Shown piece by piece: positions 11,001-18,900 of a DNA stretch of 57,793 nucleotides. This DNA comes from Nematostella vectensis (lineage: Eukaryota; Cnidaria; Anthozoa; Actiniaria; Edwardsiidae). The stretch's first letter is position 1. Each line of letters begins with the position of its first letter. The position numbers and the translations under genes were made by a program. The stretch lies in NCBI RefSeq assembly GCF_932526225.1, contig NC_064037.1:4247203-4304995 (forward strand), written 5' to 3'. The notes under the pieces are model-generated. The model searched no databases. It was given only the letters and a program-made list of their open reading frames with translations, and was not told the origin of the DNA.

Positions 11001-12984
11001 TTTTGGCGCTAGAGGCTGTATATCCGGGGTATTCACAGCTATCTATATCTACACTCCAGAGGTGGGTGTTGTAGAAAAAAAAAAACTGCGCATACAATAA
11101 CAACCAGAGTTATACTAGGAAGAATTGCTCTAAAATAGAGTAGCGCAAGGCAGTCGAGGTTTGATATTTAATATTATAGAGGCAAAAGATTACCGCAAAC
11201 TATTCCATACCTGTTTTAGATAGAAATTCCAATAAAAAGATTATACTCTCCTGTAAGAATTGGTATTTGAATAGAAAGAATACGCTATTCGAGAGATTTT
11301 ACGTAGGTTTTGTTTTTGCTGTGCACGTAATTGATTTTCGTATCTACTAGAGTATGCCTTTTTATATTGAGGATGAAAAAAGGGATTAATTGTTTTAATT
11401 AAAGTTGATTGTTGTGTTTGTATATCCATATAGTACTACCCTACCGTGGTGCGAGGTCTTGGCCTCGGCACGTGCAGTGCTGTTGCACGAATCGGCGCCA
11501 TGATAACTCCATTTATCTGTCAGGTTAGAAAAAAAGACTATGCTTTAAGTTTAGCTTATCTTTATAACGCCTTCTGCCTAAAATGAGAAACCTAAGGAAT
11601 GAAACTTCCGCAACCGACTACAATACTTCATGGTATAACTAGAAAGACTACAGACAAGCTGTAGAAAACCTAGATGGCTGCGTAGGCTTGGTGTAGACAA
11701 GGTATAAATTAACACAAGGTTAAAAAGGTATGTTGAACGCCTCTGAAAAACAGAGTAGTTGCGCTGACGTTTCGGGCGTTAGCTCTTCTTCGGAGCAAAA
11801 GCACACGTTCAATTTACCTTTTCAACTATGTTGTGTTGATTTATACCGTCACAATACTTCGTCTTGACGTCTGTGTTCTACACTCCGCCCCTAACTAGAA
11901 TGTGTTTCTACAGATCCTATTACGCGCGGCAGTAGACTTTGCGTTTGCTGCATTCTCAAACCCTCCCTCCGCTCTTTTGCCCTTTCTTTATTACAATAGC
12001 TCTCTGCTGAGTGTACCCTTCCACAGGTCCTACTGCGGGCGTCAGTAGACTTTGCGCTGGGCGTGTACGCGGCTACGGGCCTGTCTTGTGTCGTCATTGC
12101 GCTCTGTCTTCCCATAGAGACCAAAGGACGACTGATGCGGGTACGTCAACACACTTTAGAACTCTTTTGTAGACGGCACCTTGGGACCATAACGGGGATC
12201 TAGTATACAACGAACTCTCTCGAAAGGCAAGCAAGTATCTGTTGTACGGTGAAACAGTTTTAAGGACATTGTTTTGGGCAGAGCAAGTGTCTCTTGTAAA
12301 GTTCCAATCTTGTTTACCTTCGCGACGTCAAAATTTCGCCATTTTGAGATGGCGATATTTCGCGACACTTTATTTTCGCGATTTTCCTATTTTCGTAAAA
12401 AACAGAGACTTTATTTTCGTGATTTCGCGATTTTGGGATAATAAAATCAAGCAAAACAAGTGGAATTAAGATGTGTAATCATCAAAACTGAAAGAATTTG
12501 TAAGAAAATATGCCTGGGCTAAATTTAGTTTCATAAAAATCTATAAACACAAGTCCAACTAAACTCCTTACCGTACTATAAATGTACATTAGATTACTAA
12601 ATAGACAAGGTGTTTCCATAAAGCTTATTAAACGGCCAATATTCCCCCAAAGGCTTTTCGTGTACTCACTTAATTTTCGCGCATCCTAATTTTCGCGACA
12701 CTTAATTTTCGCGTCACTTTAAATTCGCGAATTTAAAAGATTCGTGTAATAAGGTAAGGTAAAGGGAACCCTTGGGACACAAGCAAGCAAGCTCCGGCAG
12801 TAAAATGGGACTTTCCATATAATTTACATCCATAGAATCTCTCTTTTTAATCTCTCCCTCTGCTAAGGCTGAGTTTGTCGCACTTATGACTAACCAATCA
12901 CTTCTTGTTCTCTCTGCTTTTTAAAGCATTCAGTTGTACATATGCCCACTAACTGATATCTTTTTGTTCCAACAGGACACTTGA
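2048..12984 (+). CDS. SVOP: SVOP-like MFS transporter, complete, 16 exons, 531 aa
   Basis: Homologue of synaptic vesicle 2-related protein (SVOP/SVOPL), a 12-TM major facilitator membrane protein; its substrate is not settled in the family. Exons: 2048-2258, 3435-3532, 3940-4038, 6502-6573, 7006-7130, 7573-7636, 7931-8056, 8651-8779, 9213-9289, 9875-9963, 10054-10152, 10583-10694, 10980-11061, 11434-11523, 12027-12140, 12976-12984. All introns are GT-AG and phases close at every junction. Visible signatures: the [12 protein letters not shown] entry to TM1 (exon 2), the MFS motif [10 protein letters not shown] (about residues 150-159), [29 protein letters not shown] (267-270), ERLGRRR (406-412), [17 protein letters not shown] and PIETKG (520-525). 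The loop before TM7 is Cys-rich (CEAGSGS...CGCK). The first ATG gives an acidic cytosolic N-terminus of about 70 residues. The last exon adds only Asp-Thr-stop. The length fits the family (vertebrate SVOP is about 548 aa). Four exon borders are tandemly duplicated. The gene faces the channel gene tail-to-tail. Synaptic vesicle location is known for the mammalian protein; here it is inferred. Confidence 0.95.
4051..4201 (+). mobile_element. MITE copy B (GCCGTAGCA-ended family)
   Basis: A 151-bp element with perfect 9-bp terminal inverted repeats, GCCGTAGCA at 4051 and TGCTACGGC at 4193. It contains three GGGGGGCAC / CCCCC blocks and has no coding capacity. It is the inverted counterpart of 824-977. 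The pair flanks SVOP exons 1-3 in opposite orientation. Confidence 0.8.
4330..5255 (+). mobile_element. Decayed LINE, C-terminal reverse transcriptase region
   Basis: Plus-strand translations in shifting frames show typical non-LTR retrotransposon ORF2 C-terminal motifs: YKYLGLTF near 4490, [15 protein letters not shown] near 4640, and [10 protein letters not shown] followed by [11 protein letters not shown] near 5180-5245. Several frameshifts and stops interrupt the frame, and the catalytic part is missing. It lies inside SVOP intron 3 and stops where the 18-bp minisatellite begins. Clade assignment is uncertain. Confidence 0.75.
5311..6375 (+). repeat. 18-bp minisatellite (TTGTCTACATTTGCTATG-like)
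   Basis: About 1.06 kb of imperfect units on the pattern TTGTCTAYRTTTSCTRTG. All three plus-strand frames are open for long stretches because the unit is a multiple of three and carries no stop, which produces spurious Cys/Leu/Val-rich reading frames of up to about 350 codons. It lies wholly within SVOP intron 3. Confidence 0.9.
6399..6526 (+). repeat. 64-bp tandem duplication over the SVOP exon 4 acceptor
   Basis: TGTGTGGTCTTCATT through GGGATGATGGTG occurs twice with a 64-bp offset (6399 and 6463). The downstream copy holds the functional acceptor CCATGTAG/GTGG. The upstream copy reads CCATGCATGTGG and has lost the AG. The duplicated exonic part is about 24 bp, coding VVFIGMMV. Confidence 0.88.
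7384..7403 (+). repeat. Poly-G tract in SVOP intron 5
   Basis: An uninterrupted run of about 19-20 G lies about 170 bp before exon 6. It could form a G-quadruplex or be a slippage hotspot. Length may be affected by assembly error. Confidence 0.8.
8131..8450 (+). repeat. 21-bp minisatellite in SVOP intron 7
   Basis: About 15 units of GGTCCGGTATTATTCGGGAG plus one base. Diverged relatives of the motif continue to about 8545. The unit length is a multiple of three, so the minus strand gives a spurious DHSRILP repeat peptide. Confidence 0.9.
9261..9477 (+). repeat. 85-bp tandem triplication over the SVOP exon 9 donor
   Basis: AGGACGACGTTRATGCTATG begins at 9261, 9346 and 9431, an exact 85-bp spacing. 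Each copy carries 29 bp of exon 9 coding sequence and an intact donor, CTATG/GTGAGT. The first copy is the one that keeps the frame: exon 9 ends at 9289 with TG, completed by G of exon 10 to give Trp. Retaining the first repeat unit would read TGG TGA and stop. Confidence 0.92.
10403..10594 (+). repeat. ~105-111-bp tandem duplication over the SVOP exon 12 acceptor
   Basis: TATCTATG...AATA...CTTGTTYCAG/TYGTAC appears twice. The upstream copy runs from 10403 with an AG at 10470-10471, the downstream copy from 10507 with the used AG at 10581-10582. Both copies keep a pyrimidine-rich tract and a usable AG. The copies have diverged with an indel of about 7 bp. Confidence 0.75.
10761..10925 (+). 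repeat. 37-bp tandem repeat in SVOP intron 12
   Basis: The unit CACATGRCTTGTCTTCTATA plus TCCACTTTTGGGGCAGT is repeated four times (starts 10767, 10804, 10841 and 10878), with a partial fifth at 10915. It lies just before exon 13 and contains no coding sequence. Confidence 0.9.
11701..11847 (+). mobile_element. 147-bp MITE with ~38-bp terminal inverted repeats
   Basis: The left end GGTATAAATTAACACAA...TTGAACG matches the reverse complement of the right end, CGTTCAA...TTGTGTTGATTTATACC. The interior contains CGCTGACGTTTCGGGCGTTA followed by GCTCTTCTTCGGAGC, a motif I recognise as a common dispersed repeat of cnidarian and other invertebrate genomes. It sits in SVOP intron 14. Confidence 0.82.
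11890..12070 (+). repeat. 113-bp tandem duplication over the SVOP exon 15 acceptor (pseudo-exon)
   Basis: Upstream of exon 15 (12027) lies a diverged copy starting at 11914, TTTCTACAG/ATCCTATTACGCG..., which reads [11 protein letters not shown] against the true [11 protein letters not shown]. It keeps a good acceptor but no recognisable donor of its own, so it looks like a dead pseudo-exon. Reading through into the true exon shifts frame and stops at a TAG. Confidence 0.85.
12340..12735. mobile_element. TTTTCGCG-rich non-coding repeat (MITE-like)
   Basis: Multiple copies of ATTTTCGCGACACTT and TTTTCGCGATTT cluster at both ends of this roughly 400-bp stretch (12355-12440 and 12675-12735) around an AT-rich core. 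Subterminal repeats of this kind are typical of non-autonomous DNA elements. Exact ends are not defined. It lies in the last SVOP intron. Confidence 0.5.
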
Positions 12985-13002
12985 CAAGGAGCATGTAGGT
13001 GT

Positions 13003-13008
13003 AATAAA
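13003..13008 (+). terminator. Poly(A) signal AATAAA of the SVOP gene
   Basis: A canonical AATAAA lies 19 bp after the SVOP stop codon. If used, the 3' untranslated region is very short, about 35-45 bases. Confidence 0.65.
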
Positions 13009-13659
13009 CCTGGCTCTTTACATTTGGGGACTGTGAACCCCTCGTTTTCTTGTATAAGGAAGTTAAGTCGCAGGTCCCGTTCTCTCACCGCACATCGTTA
13101 ACCTGTATTGGGGGACGTAAAAGAGCCGCTGAGGACGCTGGCCCGTGGTACCATCTTCAGTGACAATGCTTACACACTTACTCACTCATGATTGTAAACT
13201 GCGTGGAGCATTCAGTATCTCCACACTGACGAGTAAAGTCAGTCACATGTGAAGCGCATTTGATCATTTCGTATGTAAAAGTATGCTATACAAATACCAA
13301 ACATTATTAATAGTAGTTTAATAAGCAGACGAAAAACAATAGTATCTACATAAGTGTTATGCAACACAAAAAATTTGTACAATAACATTCCATTGGTAAC
13401 AGAAAATTAGATAACCCAGTAACCTGTCACGCAAGCTATAAAAGGAAGTACATTAGTACAATAGACCGTTTTCACGGTGTATTGTATAATTGACAAGGGA
13501 TAATGCATTAATTGACGCATTTACATACCTGTCACACAAGCTATATCACGAGTAACAGGATAAGGGCACCAGTAACTGTTATTTAAACATTTTATTTTTT
13601 ATGATTTTAAATAAAAATTTTAAGGAAATATAACCCCCAAAATGCTATCCAAATCATCA

Positions 13660-13975
13660 TCATCATTATCCTACGGCCTCGACCGAGATGTCTCGCACAA
13701 CAGTTTGCCAAACTTGGCGATCGGCCATGGCAGATAGCAGGTCCTGCTGCGGGATCCCCGTGTCCCTTGATATAGTGACAGGGAAGGTCAGGTTGCGAGA
13801 CCTAACGGGGCGTCGGCCGGGGTTCTACAGGATTAGCCTGCAATTCCCTTGACAGGAACTAGCGTTAAGAACTTAACATCAACCTGAAACTTTGCCTATT
13901 TAAAACTGTTGTTGAACCCATCCTTCTCTACGGGGCCGAGACCTGGGCCCTCGCGTCACAACAGCAGCAACAACT
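13660..13975. mobile_element. Two LINE fragments in opposite orientation
   Basis: At 13660-13830 the minus strand reads the C-terminal end of a LINE ORF2 (MADRQVWQTVVRDISVEAVG then stop), followed by a (GAT)n tail typical of RTE-like elements. At about 13860-13975 the plus strand reads an ORF2 segment, LFKTVVEPILLYGAETWALA, then a Gln run. Both are short remnants without a catalytic domain. Confidence 0.7.
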
Positions 13976-14755
13976 TGACGGGAACTATACTAACATGCTC
14001 TGCCTAGTCCAGGCAACTATACCAACATGCTCTGCCTAGTCCAGGGAACTATACCAACATACCCTGCCTAGTCCAGGGAACTATACCAACATGCTCTGCC
14101 TAGTCCAGAGAACTATACCAACATGCTCTGCCTAGTCCAGGGAACTATACCAACATGCTCTGCCTAGTCCAGGGAACTATACCAACATACTCTGCCTAGT
14201 CCAGGGAACTATACCAACATGCTCTGCCTAGTCCAGGGAACTATACCAACATGCTCTGCCTAGTCCAGGGAACTATACTAACATGCTCTGCCTAGTCCAG
14301 GGAACTATACCAACATGCTCTGCCTAGTCCAGGGAACTATACCAACATACTCCGCCTAGTCCAGGGAACTATACCAACATGCTCTGCCTAGTCCAGGGAA
14401 CTATACCAACATGCTCCGCCTAGTCCAGGGAACTATACCAACATACTCTGCCTGGTCCAGGGAACTATACCAACATGCTCTGCCTAGTCCAGGGAACTAT
14501 ACGAACATGCTCTGCCTAGTCCAGGGAACTATACCAACATACTCCGCCTAGTCCAGGGAACTATATCAACATGCTCTGCCTAGTCCAGGGAACTATACCA
14601 ACATGCTCCGCCTAGTCCAGGGAACTATACCAACATACTCTGCCTGGTCCAGGGAACTATACCAACATGCTCTGCCTAGTCCAGGGAACTATACGAACAT
14701 GCTCTGCCTAGTTCAGGGAACTATACCAACATACTCCGCCTAGTCCAGGGAATTC
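13976..14755 (+). repeat. 32-bp minisatellite with 192-bp higher-order structure
   Basis: About 24 copies of GGGAACTATACCAACATGCT plus CTGCCTAGTCCA. Sequence variants (ACGAACATG, TACTCCGCC, CCTGGTCC) recur every 192 bp (for example ACGAACATG at 14501 and 14693), so six-unit blocks have themselves been duplicated. The first unit continues the LINE reading frame just upstream (DGNYTNMLCLVQ). Confidence 0.93.
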
Positions 14756-14814
14756 ACTGGTCCTCTCACTCCACATTTAGAGAGAGTTAACTACAACGTT
14801 TAAGTCTATGTAAG

Positions 14815-14960
14815 GTACCTCGAAATTCCAAGCTAGCCCAAGCTCTTCTAGGCAAAGCAGGCTTTTTTGCTGTTACACAAGTGCGCACGACGTTTCAGAT
14901 ATCGTACTGTGAACACTTAACAACCTGTCCTTCTGTAATAGCTGCGGTATCGTGCAAAAA
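14815..14960. repeat. Dispersed repeat, copy 1
   Basis: The stretch CGAAATTCCAAGCTA through AACCTGTCCTTCTGTAATAG recurs in diverged form at about 52322-52460 within a MYT1 intron. It is non-coding. A transposon-derived origin is likely, but I cannot define the ends. Confidence 0.6.
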
Positions 14961-14987
14961 TGCCTGCACATTTTGGTAGGCCTTAAG

Positions 14988-15225
14988 GCTGGTTCTCACT
15001 TGGACGCAAGAGCAAGCAAAACAGAACAAAACTCCTTGATTTTCATTCGCATGCACTTGTGTTTGGCAGATTCTCACTTGTGTTGTTGCGTTTGTGTTTG
15101 GCCGATTCTCACTTGTGTTGCGCTTGTGTTTGACAGATTCTCACTTCTGTTGCGCTTGTGTTTGACCGATTCTCACTTGTGTTGCGCTACCGCTTGCGCT
15201 TGCGTCCCAAGGAAGTTTTCCTTGA
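14988..15225. mobile_element. Inverted-repeat element with internal ~32-bp units
   Basis: CTTGGACGCAAGAGCAAGC near the left end is mirrored by GCTTGCGCTTGCGTCCCAAG at the right end. Between them TTGCGCTTGTGTTTGACCGA plus TTCTCACTTGTG units repeat about four times. It has no coding capacity. A MITE with an internal minisatellite is the simplest reading. Confidence 0.55.
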
Positions 15226-15943
15226 TCGCAATATTCTCGCATTATGCGAGAAACATAAAAAAAGGCTTCTTGGCCTAGGCGCGCTTCATATGGGTTAGCT
15301 TGGCATTTCTTTCGAGTTACCTTAAATTTATTTATTTTTTCTTATTCCTTTTCTACTTTTTCTCCGCCCTCTTTTTCGCAATCTCTTGCGCAAAAAAAAT
15401 ATTAAAAGGCATATTCGGAAAAGTATTTGGAGTAGATTCTACAAAAATAAGAACAAAATTGTGATTGAGAAATCAAACAAAGCTCGCGCTCGTTTGAATT
15501 GAAAAAATAAAATTCAGAAAAGCGTACGGGCGCTCATTTGAAATGGCGTCATTCAGGTGCGCGCTCGGACAAAAAAACAAATTGCAAAATTCATCACATC
15601 AAAACCTATAATTCTCCGTCATTTTCCGTTTTTTTTTAGAAAAGGCTAATAAATAGACTGTCTTAACTTCAACCGCGTGTTTTCGGCCAATCTTGAGCTC
15701 TGTTTTACTTTCTGGCTTCTCTCTAGGGAGCACTGCACTCAGTGAAGTCAAATAAAGAATTACAGGTTGCCTAAGGCAAGACCCTTATATAGTGCGCGTT
15801 CGTGTTTAAAAGCACCACTTAAAAAGCAGCATTTTACAAACAAATTTCTCCTCAAGAGAGCGCAAGAGCATGCTATTAGACTAAATCTCACGATATTTGG
15901 AACAAGTTTTTTACCTCTGTTACACTCATTAACCTTACTACTT

Positions 15944-18900
15944 CTAATTTATCACCTCGTTTCGTTTCCGTCGCTCGAGACATATCTGAATGAACAGATC
16001 AATGAACTCGCAAATCGTGAGAACACTGCAACCGAGAAATAGCCCCATAGAACCGCCCATGTCACCTGAAAACAGAGGCACGAAAGGCAATTTAGACGGC
16101 ACTGCCACGGGGCGATCTTACTGTCAATTCAGGACACTTTGGTGTTATTGGTCATGTCAAGGGTTGGCTTTGAAAGGGATGACGACGGATGAGGGTTGGC
16201 CTTATCCAGAATGGCAGGATGGGATAAATGCTCTCACTTTGTATAATATGGGGTCTTTTCTGGAAAGTTTAGGCGCAACCAAGAGAGCATGCTCTCTTGG
16301 AGCAATGTAATTTTATGCAGTTTATACGAACGATAGTCAATGCCCTTCAACGTTTCGGGACAATTGCAGCTGGCTAGGGAAATATTGACCTTCTGCGGGC
16401 CTTAAACCCTGGTCCTCTTGCATGGAAAGCGAAGCCTTAAATCGCCAAGCGTTAGATTCCATTTTTGGTTAGTAAGTAAGAGTTTGGCGTGGGGATTGAG
16501 GGGGGATGAACAAAGTGCCTAACACTATTCACGCTCGCACCTACGGCTTTTTAAGTAACCCTATTAAAAGAAGAAGAGCCCTGTGACAAAACTGCGTTAC
16601 CATTGCTGGGCTAGCATTACTGCCGGAGTGCTGGGTCGGAGTTAGGCCGGTGTGCAATGCCGGCACAGTTTGCACAGGGCTTAAGCTTAGACAAATTCTA
16701 CAAAGTGTTTATACCCTCTTTTGGCAGTTTTGACCCTTACTGGGAACCGGCTAAACAATTTCATTTGGTTACTAGATGTGTAACTGATTACAAGGCGAAT
16801 TAGTTTTTAGTAAGCAAATATTTTACTCACTGGTCAAAGTTGCTAAGGTGTATTGAGGTTTTTCTTTGATGATTTCCGTCCGCAGCGTCTCGTAAAACAC
16901 TCTGATGATAGCGTTGCCTTCTCTGTTGAAAAAAAAAAGACAATTTCAAGGAGGCCTACCTACCGAACGACTGACCGACTCACTGATAAATCCCCACCCA
17001 CTTCGCAAAGTTTATTCCCCCTACCACTGATTAGCGCGCCGCCTTACTGCTCAAACCCTAAAGACAGAACACAAGCAGACCCGTGTTACCTTATGATTCG
17101 GTTAACCTCATTGATCCTTTCCGTGGTGGAGTTGACCTCAGTCATATTCAGAGATGGTAAAAGCTCCTTGATGACTGATTTTGAAGGGTAGTAAGCAAGA
17201 GAAGGCTGAACACTGTAGTGAGTATGCTGGCAGCGTTTGGGGCAGTCGCACTTGGAAGGCTTGAGAAGTACTGCAGAGCATGAGCAAAAGAGGATGGTTT
17301 ATAGCAGCCTCATAAACTATACTTTAAGATTTTTGCCTATTTACAAAAAAAATGGGAGACAATCGGGTATAGTCGAGTATTTTATTCAATTATTACAATT
17401 ATAACTTATCTGCACACCTATAGGTGCAGATAACTACGTCCAAGGTCAAACAAGTCAGCTTTAAGCAAATAAAGGCATTATTGCTCAACATTTTGTACAT
17501 TTTTGCTTCGCGATTAAAAAAAATGAAAAAAGACGTAAAACGGGTCTGTATCCTTTGAAGAGAACTACACGATGCGTTTATCTATTGAAGTGGCAATTAC
17601 CCTTCTTATTTTCGATCTCTAAGGGGTCATTTTAACAAGATTTCCGTATAATAAACACAATATTTCGATTAAAATCACGGGACGGGACATTATTCATGAG
17701 GCAAGGATTTTGTGTATAGAGTGTTAACTCTTTAGGAGGAGGGCTCACGATTGTATAATGTGATCTGCATGATAAAATAAAATAGTCGTAGAGTTTCTTA
17801 GGATGGCCCACAGGATATGCGCAAAGTTGATGCGCAGCTAAATGTATAACCCCATTAAAAGGAAATGTTTTCACCTGGCATCATTAGCTTGCAATCAAGG
17901 TATTCTTTCGAAGTACAGAATGGCGCTTCGATGACATCTATGAAAATGCCAAAAGACTTTTATTCAGGGACGGGTAGATCAACAAGTACCCTTTTGCGAC
18001 GTTCTATGGGGATCCGATTTTAGATGGATTCATTGTTCCTTAAAATTAAACCGGTCATAGGGAAACATGTGAAAAACAGCCTTTAAATCAAAAGAATTAT
18101 CATCTCTAACACTACCCCATCCTCGGAAACCCATGGCGCAGGTCACAGGCGCGAAAACGAGGCGAAACAAGGCCGGCAGAGGCGGAGCCTCGTTACGATA
18201 CCGCGACACCCTGGGTATATTCGAGGATGGCATGACCCTTCTTTGAATTGGATATGTCGCGTAGCAAATCTATACTATGGGGGCAAGGAAATTTATATTA
18301 GAATCCTTATGTTCCCTCGACAACCATTAACTTCCTTGACACCATTGCCTGAATGCCCAATCAATGTCCATATAAGAATCCGCAAATAAATTATTTTTGC
18401 GATTTCAAATTAAATTCTCAATATCTGTATTTTTAGCTGAAGGAACTATTTTCACCCTCCAAGCAAAAATTCAATCAATATCTAGGATTCACCTGGCTCG
18501 CACGGTTAATAAGAAGCCTTTGGATATAAACGGTGGAAGAGCTAGGCAGAAGGCTGAAATAGACAAATGTGGCAACGAAACCGTCTACGTTGTCATTAAA
18601 CCCGTGACAATACAGTAGAAAACTATATTCCGTCTATAGGTGTGACGGTGTTGCACCCACGCATCCCTCACATCGTGAAATGATGAATAATTGATCGATT
18701 AAATGAATAAATGAATGAACTTTGTATACCTTTCATTGGTGGCATGCCTAACAATCTGCAGCCGCAATGTGTTATTATTAGTCTGGCATAGCACTCTTGT
18801 ATGCAAGCTTTCCTCGAGTAGCGCTTGTAAAGAGACAGGTTTCTGCTCCCGCACTTTGTTGGATAAGGCTCAGGCAAAGAGTTCCCCTGAATTTCAATGA

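Larger units (their letters stand above)
13009..15943. other. Intergenic region between SVOP and channel genes (tail-to-tail)
   Basis: No gene is seen here. From left to right it holds unassigned sequence with a loosely duplicated AAGCTATA-containing segment (13430-13560), LINE fragments (13660-13975), a 32-bp minisatellite (13976-14755), a dispersed repeat copy (about 14815-14960), an inverted-repeat element with internal tandem units (about 14988-15225), and AT-rich 3' flank of the channel gene. Confidence 0.7.

Noticed and set aside
15767-16042. 91-codon plus-strand frame
   Set aside because: Antisense shadow of the last channel exon and its 3' flank.
17632-17874. Minus-strand 80-codon frame next to channel exon 4
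   Set aside because: It lies in the intron after the donor at 17875; the exon upstream and the family alignment explain the region.
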